Shown: positions 16,412 through 24,217, numbered from the stretch's first letter. The stretch: 64,000 nucleotides of DNA from Lentzea terrae (GCF_003265345.1 NZ_QFWW01000026.1:605320-669319), one strand, 5' to 3'. Numbers and translations are program-made. Notes: a model not told the origin generated them from the sequence alone.

Positions 16412-16609
16412 ATGCGTACTTCTCTGCCTTCTAACGTCCACACCATCCGCGAAACCGCGTGGCTCCTCGGCGTCGACCGGTCCGAGGTCTGCCGTGCCAT
16501 CCGGCTCGGCAAGCTGCGCGCCGAATGTCGGCGCGGCCAGACCGTCATCCCAGTGAGCGCGCTCCTCCCACTGCTCGCCAACGCCGGTCCGGGGGTGCTC
16601 CGTGACTGA
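16412..16609 (+). CDS. Excisionase-like HTH protein
   Basis: The 65-residue protein has a MerR/excisionase-type winged HTH: VHTIRETAWLLGVDRSEVCRAIRLGKLRAE, then VIPVSALLPLL (cited as a region, residues about 9-52). Small proteins of this kind act as recombination directionality factors or as regulators. The start ATG 16412 follows AGAAAGG. It is the first gene of the long transfer unit; its end overlaps the WhiB gene by 8 nt. The recombinase at the far end of the same unit is its probable partner. Confidence 0.78.
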   Translation: MRTSLPSNVHTIRETAWLLGVDRSEVCRAIRLGKLRAECRRGQTVIPVSALLPLLANAGPGVLRD

Positions 16610-16940
16610 CGACCAACTGATCGGCATCGCGTGGTCACTCGACCGTCTGCGTTGGGTGCCCACCGACCAGCTCGCCGAGGTCGTCGAGCGCGACGGCCTG
16701 TGCATGTGGGCGTTCACGAACGAGCCGCCAGACGCCGGTGAGGAGCTGACCGACCGTGAACTGGCTCAGCGCACTTGTGCCGGATGCCCTGTGCAGGACG
16801 AGTGTTTGGAACTGGAGTTGCGCACAGCCGGTGAGGACACCATCGGCGTGTGGGGTGCGCTCACCGATGACGAACGGCGGGAGCTGTATCCGCATTGGCT
16901 CCGACGCGGTGAGCGCTTCGAGAGGGGGCCGCGTTCATGA
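16602..16940 (+). CDS. WhiB-family iron-sulfur regulator
   Basis: The 112-residue protein has the four cluster cysteines in the WhiB spacing: Cys34, then Cys59, Cys62 and Cys68 (DGLC; TCAGCPVQDEC). The turn motif GVWGALTDDERR replaces the usual GVWGG. A short basic tail follows. WhiB proteins bind a [4Fe-4S] cluster and act with sigma factors at promoters, often responding to redox state. It starts at GTG 16602 inside the Xis-like gene and ends in an ATGA overlap with the next gene. It may tie element transfer to redox or developmental state. Confidence 0.88.
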   Translation: MTDDQLIGIAWSLDRLRWVPTDQLAEVVERDGLCMWAFTNEPPDAGEELTDRELAQRTCAGCPVQDECLELELRTAGEDTIGVWGALTDDERRELYPHWLRRGERFERGPRS

Positions 16941-17269
16941 ACGCACTCACTCTCACTCCGACTCAGGTCATGGCGGGCGTCGGCGCGCTCCTGGCGCTGG
17001 TGCTCGTCTGGCGGATGGCATCCCGTCGTGCGAAAGCGGCCGCGAACGCCGCACGCACGAGTGCGCGGTTCGCCTCGCTCGCCGGACGTGTGCTGTTCAA
17101 CGCCGCGCTGATCGTCGTGGCTCAGTGGATCGTTATCACCCAACGCGGTAGCGGCTGGTTGCTCGTTGCGGTGCTCGCCGTGCCCGCGCTGTTCGCGTCG
17201 TACACGCTGACCAAGGCGCTGACCGTGACGACGTACGAGCCGCATCGCCGAGGCGGTGAACGGCGATGA
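16937..17269 (+). CDS. Small membrane protein of the transfer unit
   Basis: The 110-residue protein has one helix near the N-terminus (VMAGVGALLALVLVWRMA), a basic Ala/Arg-rich loop (SRRAKAAANAARTSARF), then two more hydrophobic segments (VLFNAALIVVAQWIVI and WLLVAVLAVPALFASYTL). It overlaps its neighbours on both sides by 4 nt. Small membrane proteins next to traB are often Spd (spread) proteins helping intramycelial plasmid spreading; that function is inferred from position. Confidence 0.72.
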   Translation: MNALTLTPTQVMAGVGALLALVLVWRMASRRAKAAANAARTSARFASLAGRVLFNAALIVVAQWIVITQRGSGWLLVAVLAVPALFASYTLTKALTVTTYEPHRRGGERR

Positions 17270-17907
17270 GCGAGCCGATCGAGCGCGTAGCGGTGCAGGT
17301 CGATCGGTTGTGCTGGACCGGCATCCTGCTCGGACTGGCGTTCACCATGACCAACGTTCAGCAGTTCGCGGCGGCTGGCTCACCGATGTGGTCGCTCGCC
17401 TGGTCCGCCGCGTGGCTGCTCGACCCGATGGTGTCGCTGGTGCTGCTGGCGATCCTTCGAGCCGAGCAAGTCACGGCCCGGCACGGCATCCGCATGGGTG
17501 GTTGGGTGCGGGCGGCGAAGTGGTTCACGCTCGGCGCGACGTACGTCATGAACACGTGGAGCGCGTACGCCGCCGGATCGGCCGCGCTGGTGGTGCTGCA
17601 CTCGGTTCCGCCGCTCGTCGTGTTCGTCGCCGCCGAGGCCGTGACGGATCTTCGAGACAAGCTCGGCTCGGCGGTCGCCACGTTCACGGCCGTGCAGACC
17701 GAACCGCACGCTTCGCCGAGTCCACAACGGAAAGCACCGAAGAGCGCGAATCCGAGGACGTCGTTCGCCGACTACCTCGCGGTTGCCAAAGCGGCTCAAA
17801 CGCCGGACGTGACTGTCACGCCCGCATGGGTGCGCGAGGTGACGCAGTGCTCACGCGGCCTGTCATCGAGGCTCGCTTCGGCGCTGAACGCCGAGGTGCC
17901 GTCATGA
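17266..17907 (+). CDS. DUF2637/SpdB-like membrane protein
   Basis: The 213-residue protein has about four transmembrane helices in the first 130 residues (WTGILLGLAFTMTNVQQF, SLAWSAAWLLDPMVSLVLLAIL, WFTLGATYVMNTWSAY, ALVVLHSVPPLVVFVAAEA). A soluble tail with an HTH-like segment follows. The LDPMVSLVL and WNTW-like (YVMNTWSAY) features match DUF2637 proteins encoded beside tra genes of Streptomyces plasmids and AICEs. It probably acts with TraB in spreading the element along the mycelium. It is joined by ATGA overlaps to both neighbours. Confidence 0.78.
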   Translation: MSEPIERVAVQVDRLCWTGILLGLAFTMTNVQQFAAAGSPMWSLAWSAAWLLDPMVSLVLLAILRAEQVTARHGIRMGGWVRAAKWFTLGATYVMNTWSAYAAGSAALVVLHSVPPLVVFVAAEAVTDLRDKLGSAVATFTAVQTEPHASPSPQRKAPKSANPRTSFADYLAVAKAAQTPDVTVTPAWVREVTQCSRGLSSRLASALNAEVPS

Positions 17908-20021
17908 ACGGCGAGATGGTTCCGGCGGGACCGGTGTTCGAGGGTGAACTCGTCGACGACCAGGCGGACGCGGTACAGCCGCCACCGACTCATCGCGTCG
18001 TCAGCTGGTGGCAGCGATCGCGGTTCGTTCCGGCGGCGTTGAAGTCGAGGCAGGCAGTCGGGTACGCGGCGAAGGACGGGGTCGCGTGGTTGGTTCGGTC
18101 GCCGTTCCGCTTCCTCCGAGCCACCTTTCGCGGGCTGGCCGTCGCTGTGCGCGGTTGGCGGGGATGGGTGCGAGTACGCGACTACCGCGAGGCTGCCGAA
18201 CAGTCGGAGAAGTTGGCGGACAAGTTCGCGGAGATCCGTGGGCTGACGTTGTTCCGGTGGAAGGTGACCGGCGTCGTGCTCGTGGTTTCCGTTGTCTCCC
18301 TTGCGATCCTCGATCTCGTCTACGGGCACCGGGCGTTGTGGATCGCCGGCGTCGGCGGCTCGGCGGCGTTGGCGATCCTCGGCAGGCAGAAGGACGGGAA
18401 CCCTGGCCGGAAGGCTGCTCTTGCCGGGCCACGCTCGCTCGCGTGGACGATGGATCCACAGATCCTGGTGGACGCGTTCCGGGACGCGAAGCTGATCGGC
18501 AAGGACGAAACCCTGAGGCTCGTCGAGCGAGCGAAGCACCAGGGCGGGGGATGGGCGGTCACCGTCGATCTCCCCGCCACCCGCAAGGCGGCCGACGTCG
18601 TGAAGCACCGGGAAGACCTGGCGTCGGCTCTGGCGGTCGACGAGATCCAGCTCAGCGTCGAGCGAGTGCGAGGCAACGGCGGACACGCTGGACGCGTCGC
18701 GATGTGGGTTGCCGACGAGGACCCGTACGCCAAGCCGCCGATCCGGACACCGTTGCTCGCGGTCGAGCGGTGGGACGCGTGGCGGCCGGTGCCGTTCGGC
18801 ACCGATGCACGGGGCAGGCGGATCACGCTGCCGCTGGTGTGGACGTCGCTTCTGATCGGCGCGCTTCCCAGGCAGGGCAAGACAATGGCCGAACGGTTGG
18901 CTGCCGCGGGCTTGATCTTGGACCCCCATGTGCGGCTGTACGTTGCCGACTTCAAGAACGGGAAGGACTGGAAAGCCGCTGAGAAGGTCGCCCATCGGTT
19001 CATGGCGGGCGACGACGCCGAACACGTGCTCGCGTTCTTGGATTGGCTCGTCGAGCTGGTCGCCGACGTCCAGAACCGCTACCGGCGGATGCAGGACCTC
19101 GACGACGTCACTTGTCCCGAGTCGAAGGTGACGCCGGACATGTCTCGTGATCAGTCGTTGGGGATGCCGATCACGGCGCTGATTGTGGACGAGGTCCACA
19201 TCGCGTTGGAGGACCGCACTCCTGTTGAGGTGCAAGGGAAGAAGCTCACGGCGGGGGAGTACATCGGCGAGCTTCTGACGTGGCTCGCGAAGAAGGCTCC
19301 AGCAGCCGGCATCATCCTCGTTTTGGCGACGCAGCGGCCGGACAGCAAGACCATCCCGACCAAGCTGCGTGCCGTGCTCGGCTCCCGGTTCGCCTTGCGC
19401 GTCATGGACTTCCGCGACAGCAACATCATTCTTGGCGAACAGATGAACACGCGCGGATACGACAGCAGCCGCCTCCTCCCGTCTCATCGCGGTGTGGGCA
19501 TCCTGCGACCAGATGGCGAGACCCAAGCTGGTGCCGACGTACTCGCGCTGACCGTGCGGACCTACTACATGCCGAACGAGGACTGGCGGGAGATCTGCGA
19601 GCGCGGCCGTGCCCTGCGCGAGGCGGAAGGGACGTTGAGCGGGCACGCGGCGGGGCAGGACGTGCCACCGATGCTGGACCGTGCGGCGGTCGTGAAGGCC
19701 ATAGGGACTGGCTCTGTGGCGAGCCTGCCTGACGTCGAGTTGCCCGAACCGTTGGCGTCGGTCGTCGACTACCTCGGTGACGATCTCGACGAGCGAGAGT
19801 TTGTTCCCTCCGCCGAACTGGTCGAGGCACTGAACGTTGAGGTCACGGCATTCGGCGTGGGCATGGGTGAGTTGGGGTGTCGGCCCACACGGCAGTACGT
19901 CACCACGGACGAGGGCACGCGACGTGTGCGCGGCTACCTGACCACCGACCTCCGCGCGGCAGTTGGTCGCATCGCTGATGCTGAAATCAGCACCACAGGT
20001 GCCGCTGAAGGCGGTCTGTGA
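17904..20021 (+). CDS. FtsK/SpoIIIE-type DNA translocase, TraB-like transfer protein
   Basis: The 705-residue protein starts at ATG 17904 (ATGA overlap). Residues about 110-155 hold two membrane helices (VTGVVLVVSVVSLAILDLV, ALWIAGVGGSAALAIL). The FtsK-like motor carries Walker A GALPRQGKT at about 319, Walker B ITALIVDEVHIAL at about 425, and VLATQRPDSKTIPTKLRAV with the arginine-containing sensor region. The C-terminal 120 residues resemble a winged-helix gamma-like DNA-binding domain (YLTTDLR near the end). TraB/TraSA proteins form hexamers that pump double-stranded DNA between mycelia and recognise short repeats (clt). It is the only transfer motor in the element. Confidence 0.9.
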   Translation: MNGEMVPAGPVFEGELVDDQADAVQPPPTHRVVSWWQRSRFVPAALKSRQAVGYAAKDGVAWLVRSPFRFLRATFRGLAVAVRGWRGWVRVRDYREAAEQSEKLADKFAEIRGLTLFRWKVTGVVLVVSVVSLAILDLVYGHRALWIAGVGGSAALAILGRQKDGNPGRKAALAGPRSLAWTMDPQILVDAFRDAKLIGKDETLRLVERAKHQGGGWAVTVDLPATRKAADVVKHREDLASALAVDEIQLSVERVRGNGGHAGRVAMWVADEDPYAKPPIRTPLLAVERWDAWRPVPFGTDARGRRITLPLVWTSLLIGALPRQGKTMAERLAAAGLILDPHVRLYVADFKNGKDWKAAEKVAHRFMAGDDAEHVLAFLDWLVELVADVQNRYRRMQDLDDVTCPESKVTPDMSRDQSLGMPITALIVDEVHIALEDRTPVEVQGKKLTAGEYIGELLTWLAKKAPAAGIILVLATQRPDSKTIPTKLRAVLGSRFALRVMDFRDSNIILGEQMNTRGYDSSRLLPSHRGVGILRPDGETQAGADVLALTVRTYYMPNEDWREICERGRALREAEGTLSGHAAGQDVPPMLDRAAVVKAIGTGSVASLPDVELPEPLASVVDYLGDDLDEREFVPSAELVEALNVEVTAFGVGMGELGCRPTRQYVTTDEGTRRVRGYLTTDLRAAVGRIADAEISTTGAAEGGL

Positions 20022-20185
20022 TGAGCGCTGACGAGGTGCAGGACGGTGAACTCAGGTTCAACCCGCCAAGTGAACTACCTGTTCTGACTAGGGAGGTAAG
20101 TCGCATACTGCTAGACATGCTGATCAGGCTGACTGAGGTCGAGGCCCCTGACGGGTCTCGGGAAGGGAGGGCGGATGACTGTTGA
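20021..20185 (+). CDS. Small ORF between traB-like and recombinase genes
   Basis: This 54-codon frame starts at an ATG overlapping the traB stop (TGATG at 20019-20023) and ends 11 nt inside the recombinase gene, bridging the gap. It reads MSADEVQDGELRFNPP, then LTREVSRILLDMLIRLTEVE: an acidic start followed by an amphipathic helix. Only the gene-overlap pattern supports it. It may merely couple translation of the recombinase. Confidence 0.5.
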   Translation: MSADEVQDGELRFNPPSELPVLTREVSRILLDMLIRLTEVEAPDGSREGRADDC

Positions 20186-21941
20186 TATCAGTCGAGACCC
20201 GTGGAGCAAGCTCGACGAACTGCTCGGGATCGAGGTAGCGGCACCGGTTGAGGACGGCATCGGACCGGTTGCGTTCTGCGGTCGGTGCTCGACCGAGGAC
20301 AACCAGGACCCGAGGACATCGCGCGCCTGGCAGTACGGCAACGCCGAGAAGCTGATCGAGCCGTTGGGCGGCGTGATCGTTGACGAGTACTTCGATGTCG
20401 GGCAGTCACGATCGGTGCCGTGGGAGCGACGTCCCGAGGCGTCTCGTCTGCTGGCTGCGCTGAAGGACTCGAACCGGGGCTGGAGCGCGATTGTCGTCGG
20501 TGAGGGAACTCGATGCTGGTTCGGCAACCAGTTCTCGTTGGTCGCTCCGAAGTTCGCCGCCTACGGCGTTGATCTGTGGGTTCCGGAACTCGGCGCCAAG
20601 TACGACTCGCGTAATCCCTCGCACAAGATGCTGATGAGCATGTTGGGCGGCATGAGCGAGTCGGAGCGCCAACACGTTCAAGCTCGCGTCCGCGCGGCTA
20701 TGGATGCCCAAGTGTTGAACGACGGGCGGCATCAGGGCGGGCGAGCACCGTATGGCTACAACGTTGTGGACGGCGGTCCCCATCCGAACCCGAGAAAGGC
20801 GGCTGAAGGGGGTCGACTGCGGGTGCTGGCGATCGACGAGCCGAGCGCAGAGGTCGTGCGCCGGATCTTCGCTCAGTACCTGACCGGTGAGATGGGAGAT
20901 CGAGCCATCGCGAACAGCCTCAACCGGGACGGCATTCCGTGCCCCTCGGCGCGGCGGCCGGATCAGAATCGGCATCGGCTCGCCGACGGGTGGCAGGGCA
21001 GCACTGTGCGAGCGATTCTCGACAACCCCCGATACACGGGCTTTGCGTTCTTCGGACGATGGACTCGACAAGAGATGCTGCTCGATCCCGATGACGTCGG
21101 CGCGGGGCACGTGGTCCGTTTTCGTCGGTCTGCTCCCGACCGTGTGGTGCGGTCCCGGAAGCAGGCACATCCGCACATCGTCTCTGTGGAGGAGTTCGTT
21201 CAGTCACAGTTGCTGAGGCGGTCACGTGCCGCCGGAGGGTTCTCGGCCGGAAAGAAGCTGGTGCGTGGATCGAAGCGAACCAAGCGGGTCTACCCGCTTC
21301 GCGGTCGTGTGAAGTGCGGGTATTGCACGCGGCGCATGGAAGGAACGCCCACCGGTCGTAAGACCTATTACCGATGTGCACTTCGGACGATGGTGCCAGG
21401 GTCGCCCGCGTTGAACGGCCATCCGACCAACGTCTACCTCCCCGAGGATGCGGCGCTCGATCGAATCAACGGCTGGCTTGATCGGCTGTTCGCTCCCGAG
21501 AACGTCGACAGCACGGTTTCAGCACTGGCGGCTTCTCAAGACGAGGAGAAGCCCGGTTCAGGGGATCAGGCGGCAGCACGGAAGCGGCTCGCCGAGGCAG
21601 AAGCGAAGCTGCGCAGATTCCAGGACGCGATTGCGGCCGGTGTGAACCCAGAGGCACTCGTAGGAGCGATCAACGAGGCAGCGGAGAAGCGCGCGGCGGC
21701 GGAAGCTGAGCTGGACGGCATGCCGAAGCGCGGCGGGCGGCGGAGCGTCGCAGCGATCTACGCGATGATCGACGCGCTCGGCGACGTGAAGAGCATGACG
21801 CGTCGTGGCGAGCCCGATGAGCTGCAGAAACTGTATGAGAAGCTCGGGCTTGAGACCGTCTACAACGCCGAAGGGCGGACGCTCGATGCGAGCATCCGCC
21901 CTGACGTTAGGGATAAAGCTGGTGTCCGAGAGGGGACTTGA
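20175..21941 (+). CDS. Large serine recombinase (integrase)
   Basis: The 588-residue protein has a resolvase domain with catalytic Ser39 (FCGRCSTEDNQDP) and SMLGGMSESERQHVQARVRAAM (end of the catalytic domain, region about 150-175). A recombinase domain follows (RAPYGYNVV, GDRAIANSLNRDGIPCPS, WQGSTVRAILDNPRYTG). The zinc ribbon is CGYCTRRMEG followed by YYRCALR, and the C-terminal coiled coil runs from about 470 to 520. Start ATG 20175 follows GGGAGG. The last codons (GTC CGA GAG GGG ACT TGA) lie in the tRNA-Leu gene, so the stop is provided by the host attachment site. It should integrate the element at the tRNA 3' end, with the Xis-like protein giving excision. Confidence 0.92.
   Translation: MTVDISRDPWSKLDELLGIEVAAPVEDGIGPVAFCGRCSTEDNQDPRTSRAWQYGNAEKLIEPLGGVIVDEYFDVGQSRSVPWERRPEASRLLAALKDSNRGWSAIVVGEGTRCWFGNQFSLVAPKFAAYGVDLWVPELGAKYDSRNPSHKMLMSMLGGMSESERQHVQARVRAAMDAQVLNDGRHQGGRAPYGYNVVDGGPHPNPRKAAEGGRLRVLAIDEPSAEVVRRIFAQYLTGEMGDRAIANSLNRDGIPCPSARRPDQNRHRLADGWQGSTVRAILDNPRYTGFAFFGRWTRQEMLLDPDDVGAGHVVRFRRSAPDRVVRSRKQAHPHIVSVEEFVQSQLLRRSRAAGGFSAGKKLVRGSKRTKRVYPLRGRVKCGYCTRRMEGTPTGRKTYYRCALRTMVPGSPALNGHPTNVYLPEDAALDRINGWLDRLFAPENVDSTVSALAASQDEEKPGSGDQAAARKRLAEAEAKLRRFQDAIAAGVNPEALVGAINEAAEKRAAAEAELDGMPKRGGRRSVAAIYAMIDALGDVKSMTRRGEPDELQKLYEKLGLETVYNAEGRTLDASIRPDVRDKAGVREGT
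21872..21902. terminator. Hairpin inside the recombinase 3' end, before the att core
   Basis: Arms 21872-21885 (AGGGCGGACGCTCG) and 21889-21902 pair with one mismatch around a 3-nt loop. It lies within codons for EGRTLDASIRPD and 18 nt from the tRNA 3' end. It may therefore terminate both the recombinase transcript and the opposing tRNA transcript. It shares 14 nt with the hairpin at 8343-8358. Confidence 0.65.
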
Positions 21942-22005
21942 ACCCCTACGCCCTTTCGGGCACTAGCACCTCAAGCTAGCGCGTCTGCCATTCCGCCACC
22001 CAGAC
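21920..22005 (-). tRNA. tRNA-Leu (anticodon GAG)
   Basis: The 86-nt minus-strand gene has acceptor arms GTCTGGG and CTCGGAC, anticodon stem CTAGC/GCTAG with loop TTGAGGT (anticodon GAG), a long variable arm (GTGCCCGAAAGGGCGT region), T-arm GGGGTTCAAGTCCCC and an encoded CCA end. The long variable arm and GAG anticodon give Leu. Its 3' end is the attachment site of the element; the mature sequence is intact after integration. Confidence 0.95.
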
Positions 22006-22064
22006 TGATGGGATGATCGTACAGCACGATCTGCGGGCCCTCGCACCGGGGATAGGATCGGCCG

Positions 22065-23132
22065 GTGAAGGTCATCGTCGAGGCTGACGGCGGGTCGCGG
22101 GGCAATCCCGGGCCGGCCGGTTACGGGGCCGTTGTCCGCGATCAGCTCACCGGCGAGACGCTGGCCGAGCGCAAGGGGTTTCTCGGGGTCGCCACCAACA
22201 ACGTGGCCGAGTACCAGGGGCTCATCGCCGGGCTCAGAGCCGCGCAGGAACTCCGAGCCGAGACCGTCGACGTGCGGATGGACTCCAAGCTGGTCGTCGA
22301 GCAGATGTCCGGGCGGTGGAAGGTCAAGCACCCGTCCATGCAGCCGTTGGCGCTCGAGGCGCAGCAGTTGGCGCGGGCGTTCGGCAAGATCACGTACCAG
22401 TGGATTCCGCGCGAGCAGAACCGGCAGGCCGACCGGTTGGCCAACCAGGCCATGGACGGCGAGACGAAAGAGCCGCAAGCCGAAGGCGACAAGCAGCCGC
22501 ATTGGAGTGGCGCGGTCGGCGAACCGACTCGGCTGATTCTGCTCAGGCACGGGCAGACCAAGCTGTCGGTCGAGCGACGGTACTCGGGGCGTGGCGATCA
22601 CCCGCTCACGGAGCTCGGGCAGGACCAGGCGGAAAGAGCTGCGGCACGTCTCTCCAAAGTGGACGGTATTGCGGCGATCATCGCGTCGCCGTTGCAGAGG
22701 GCGGTGCAGACCGCGCAGAAGCTCGGCGAGAAGACCGGGCTGGAGGTCGTCACCCACCAGGGGCTCATCGAGACCGACTTCGGCACCTGGGAGGGGTTGA
22801 CGTTCGCGGAGGCGGCGGAGCAGGACCCCGAGGTCCACCGGCGCTGGCTCGGCGACACGAGTGTGCACCCGCCGAACGGTGAGAGCTTCGACGAGGTCAA
22901 CCAAAGAGTTCGCAAGGCGCGCACCGAGATCATCGCGAAGTTCGGCGGCAAGACGTTGGTCGTGGTCAGTCACGTCACGCCGATCAAGACGTTGCTGCGG
23001 CAGGCGCTGGACGTCGGGCCGCAGTTCCTGTTCCGGATGCACCTCGACCTGACGGGTGTGTCGATCGCCGAGTTCTACCCCGACGGGCACGCGTCGGTGA
23101 AGCTCGTCAACGACACGTCACATCTCAGCTGA
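22065..23132 (+). CDS. Bifunctional ribonuclease HI / acid phosphatase-like protein
   Basis: The 355-residue fusion has an RNase HI domain at about 1-135 with the acidic catalytic set (VIVEADGGSRGNPGPAGYG, NVAEYQGL, VRMDSKLVVEQM, NRQADRLAN). A linker follows, then a histidine-phosphatase domain from about 150 (ILLRHGQTKLSVERRYSG, ETDFGTWEGLTF, VSHVTPIKTLL). The architecture is that of mycobacterial Rv2228c, whose RNase H part cleaves RNA-DNA hybrids and whose second domain is related to CobC phosphatases. Position next to the tRNA is chromosomal; its 3' end overlaps the convergent FMN reductase gene by 8 nt. Confidence 0.93.
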   Translation: MKVIVEADGGSRGNPGPAGYGAVVRDQLTGETLAERKGFLGVATNNVAEYQGLIAGLRAAQELRAETVDVRMDSKLVVEQMSGRWKVKHPSMQPLALEAQQLARAFGKITYQWIPREQNRQADRLANQAMDGETKEPQAEGDKQPHWSGAVGEPTRLILLRHGQTKLSVERRYSGRGDHPLTELGQDQAERAAARLSKVDGIAAIIASPLQRAVQTAQKLGEKTGLEVVTHQGLIETDFGTWEGLTFAEAAEQDPEVHRRWLGDTSVHPPNGESFDEVNQRVRKARTEIIAKFGGKTLVVVSHVTPIKTLLRQALDVGPQFLFRMHLDLTGVSIAEFYPDGHASVKLVNDTSHLS

Positions 23133-23646
23133 CCTTGCGCAGGCGGGGCGTCAAAGCCGAGACGAAACGGTCGGCCGCGGCGTCCAGCAAGGCGGCCGAC
23201 TCGACCGAACCAACCTTCTGGTCCAGCACGAACTCGCCGCGCACCACCTGGTCGGCGCCCTTGGCCGCGAGCAGCGGGTGCAGGGCGTAGTCCATCGCCA
23301 CGAGGAAGCCCTGGCTGCCGCCCGTCGCCAACGGCAGCACCGCGCGGCCGCGCAGCGCCTTCTTCGGCAGCAGGTCGAGCAACGCCTTGACGAGGCCGCT
23401 GTAGGCGGCTCGGTACACGGGTGAGGCGACCACGACGCCGTCGGCGGCCAGCACCGAGCTCACGGCCGCGGCGATCGAAGGGTCGCGCAGGTCCTCGGTG
23501 AGCAGCGACAACGTCGGTAGCGACCGCACGTTCAGCAACGTCACGTGGTGTCCCGCGGCCTCGAGCACGGCGGTCACGTGCGACACCACGACGCCGGTCG
23601 GGGTGGCGGGGGACGGCGCGCCGGAGATGATCAGCAGATCGGACAT
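23125..23646 (-). CDS. NAD(P)H-dependent FMN reductase (SsuE-like)
   Basis: The 173-residue flavodoxin-fold protein contains LLIISGAPSPATPTGVVV (phosphate-binding turn), ADGVVVASPVYRAAYSGLVKALLDLLP (typical FMN-reductase motif, cited by region 85-115) and LATGGSQGFL. Start ATG 23646 was chosen because AGGGAG lies 8 nt upstream; a start at 23655 is possible. SsuE-type enzymes supply reduced FMN to monooxygenases such as sulfonate desulfonases, but no partner monooxygenase is nearby. Confidence 0.88.
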   Translation of the reverse strand: MSDLLIISGAPSPATPTGVVVSHVTAVLEAAGHHVTLLNVRSLPTLSLLTEDLRDPSIAAAVSSVLAADGVVVASPVYRAAYSGLVKALLDLLPKKALRGRAVLPLATGGSQGFLVAMDYALHPLLAAKGADQVVRGEFVLDQKVGSVESAALLDAAADRFVSALTPRLRKVS

Positions 23647-23816
23647 GGCAAGCACTCCCTGAGGTCGCGGGTGAGAGAACGCGTGCTCAGCGGAGGCAAC
23701 ACAGGCTTGCTGCCACGCGGCCGTAGTCGACGTGGCGCCGTCGGGTCATGTCTCGAAGTGAACCAACGTCCGGACCAGTGAACAACCGGTCCCAGACGCT
23801 GGGATATCCTGGTGGA

Positions 23817-24204
23817 TGCGGATGAGTCGGCAGGGCGGCCGCGGCAGGTGACTGTCGAGGAAAGTCCGGACTCCACAGGGCAGGGTGGTTGTTAACGGCA
23901 ACCAGGGGCGACCCTCGGGACAGTGCCACAGAAAGCAGACCGCCTCGGCGAGAGCCGAGGTAAGGGTGAAACGGTGGTGTAAGAGACCACCAGCGCCCCA
24001 GGTGACTGGGGCGGCTAGGTAAACCCCACCCGGAGCAAGGCCAAGAGGGCACGCGAGTGCCTGCGTGAGCGTTCGAGGGCGGCCCGCCCGATGCTCACGG
24101 GTAGGCCGCTAGAGCCTGTCGGCAACGGCAGGCCCAGATGGATGGCCGCCAAGTGGGACGCGAGTCCCATGAACAGGATCCGGCTTACATGCCGGCTCAT
24201 CCGC
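23817..24204 (+). ncRNA. rnpB: RNase P RNA (class A)
   Basis: The outer P1 stem is GCGGATGAG (23818) with CTCATCCGC (about 24204). Conserved blocks follow in order: GAGGAAAGTCCGGACTCCACAGGG, GACAGTGCCACAGAAA, GGTAAGGGTGAAACGGTG, GGTAAACCCCACCCGGAGCAA and CCAGATGGATGGCCGCC (quoted as regions). This is the universal RNase P RNA core that processes tRNA 5' ends. Ends are set by the P1 pairing and could shift by a few bases. Confidence 0.95.
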
Positions 24205-24217
24205 CCCTCGAACAAGA

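Larger units (their letters stand above)
8630..21940. mobile_element. Integrated actinomycete conjugative element (AICE-like), serine-recombinase type, in tRNA-Leu
   Basis: The element is bounded on the left by core copy 2 and on the right by the tRNA-Leu(GAG) 3' end, where the recombinase gene terminates. It carries xis-like, whiB, SpdB-like, FtsK/TraB-type translocase and recombinase genes in one transcription unit, plus regulators and low-GC cargo. A single FtsK-like translocase as the only transfer gene is the hallmark of AICEs that move double-stranded DNA. A large serine recombinase at a tRNA is unusual, since AICEs usually use tyrosine integrases there. I see no replication initiator of the RepSA, RepAM or Prim-Pol type. 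If copy 1 (8383) is the true end, the element is 247 bp longer. Confidence 0.78.

Noticed and set aside
17256..17903. Extension of the TraB-like gene upstream of 17904
   Set aside because: It overlaps the SpdB-like gene completely; the ATGA overlap and conserved start favour 17904.
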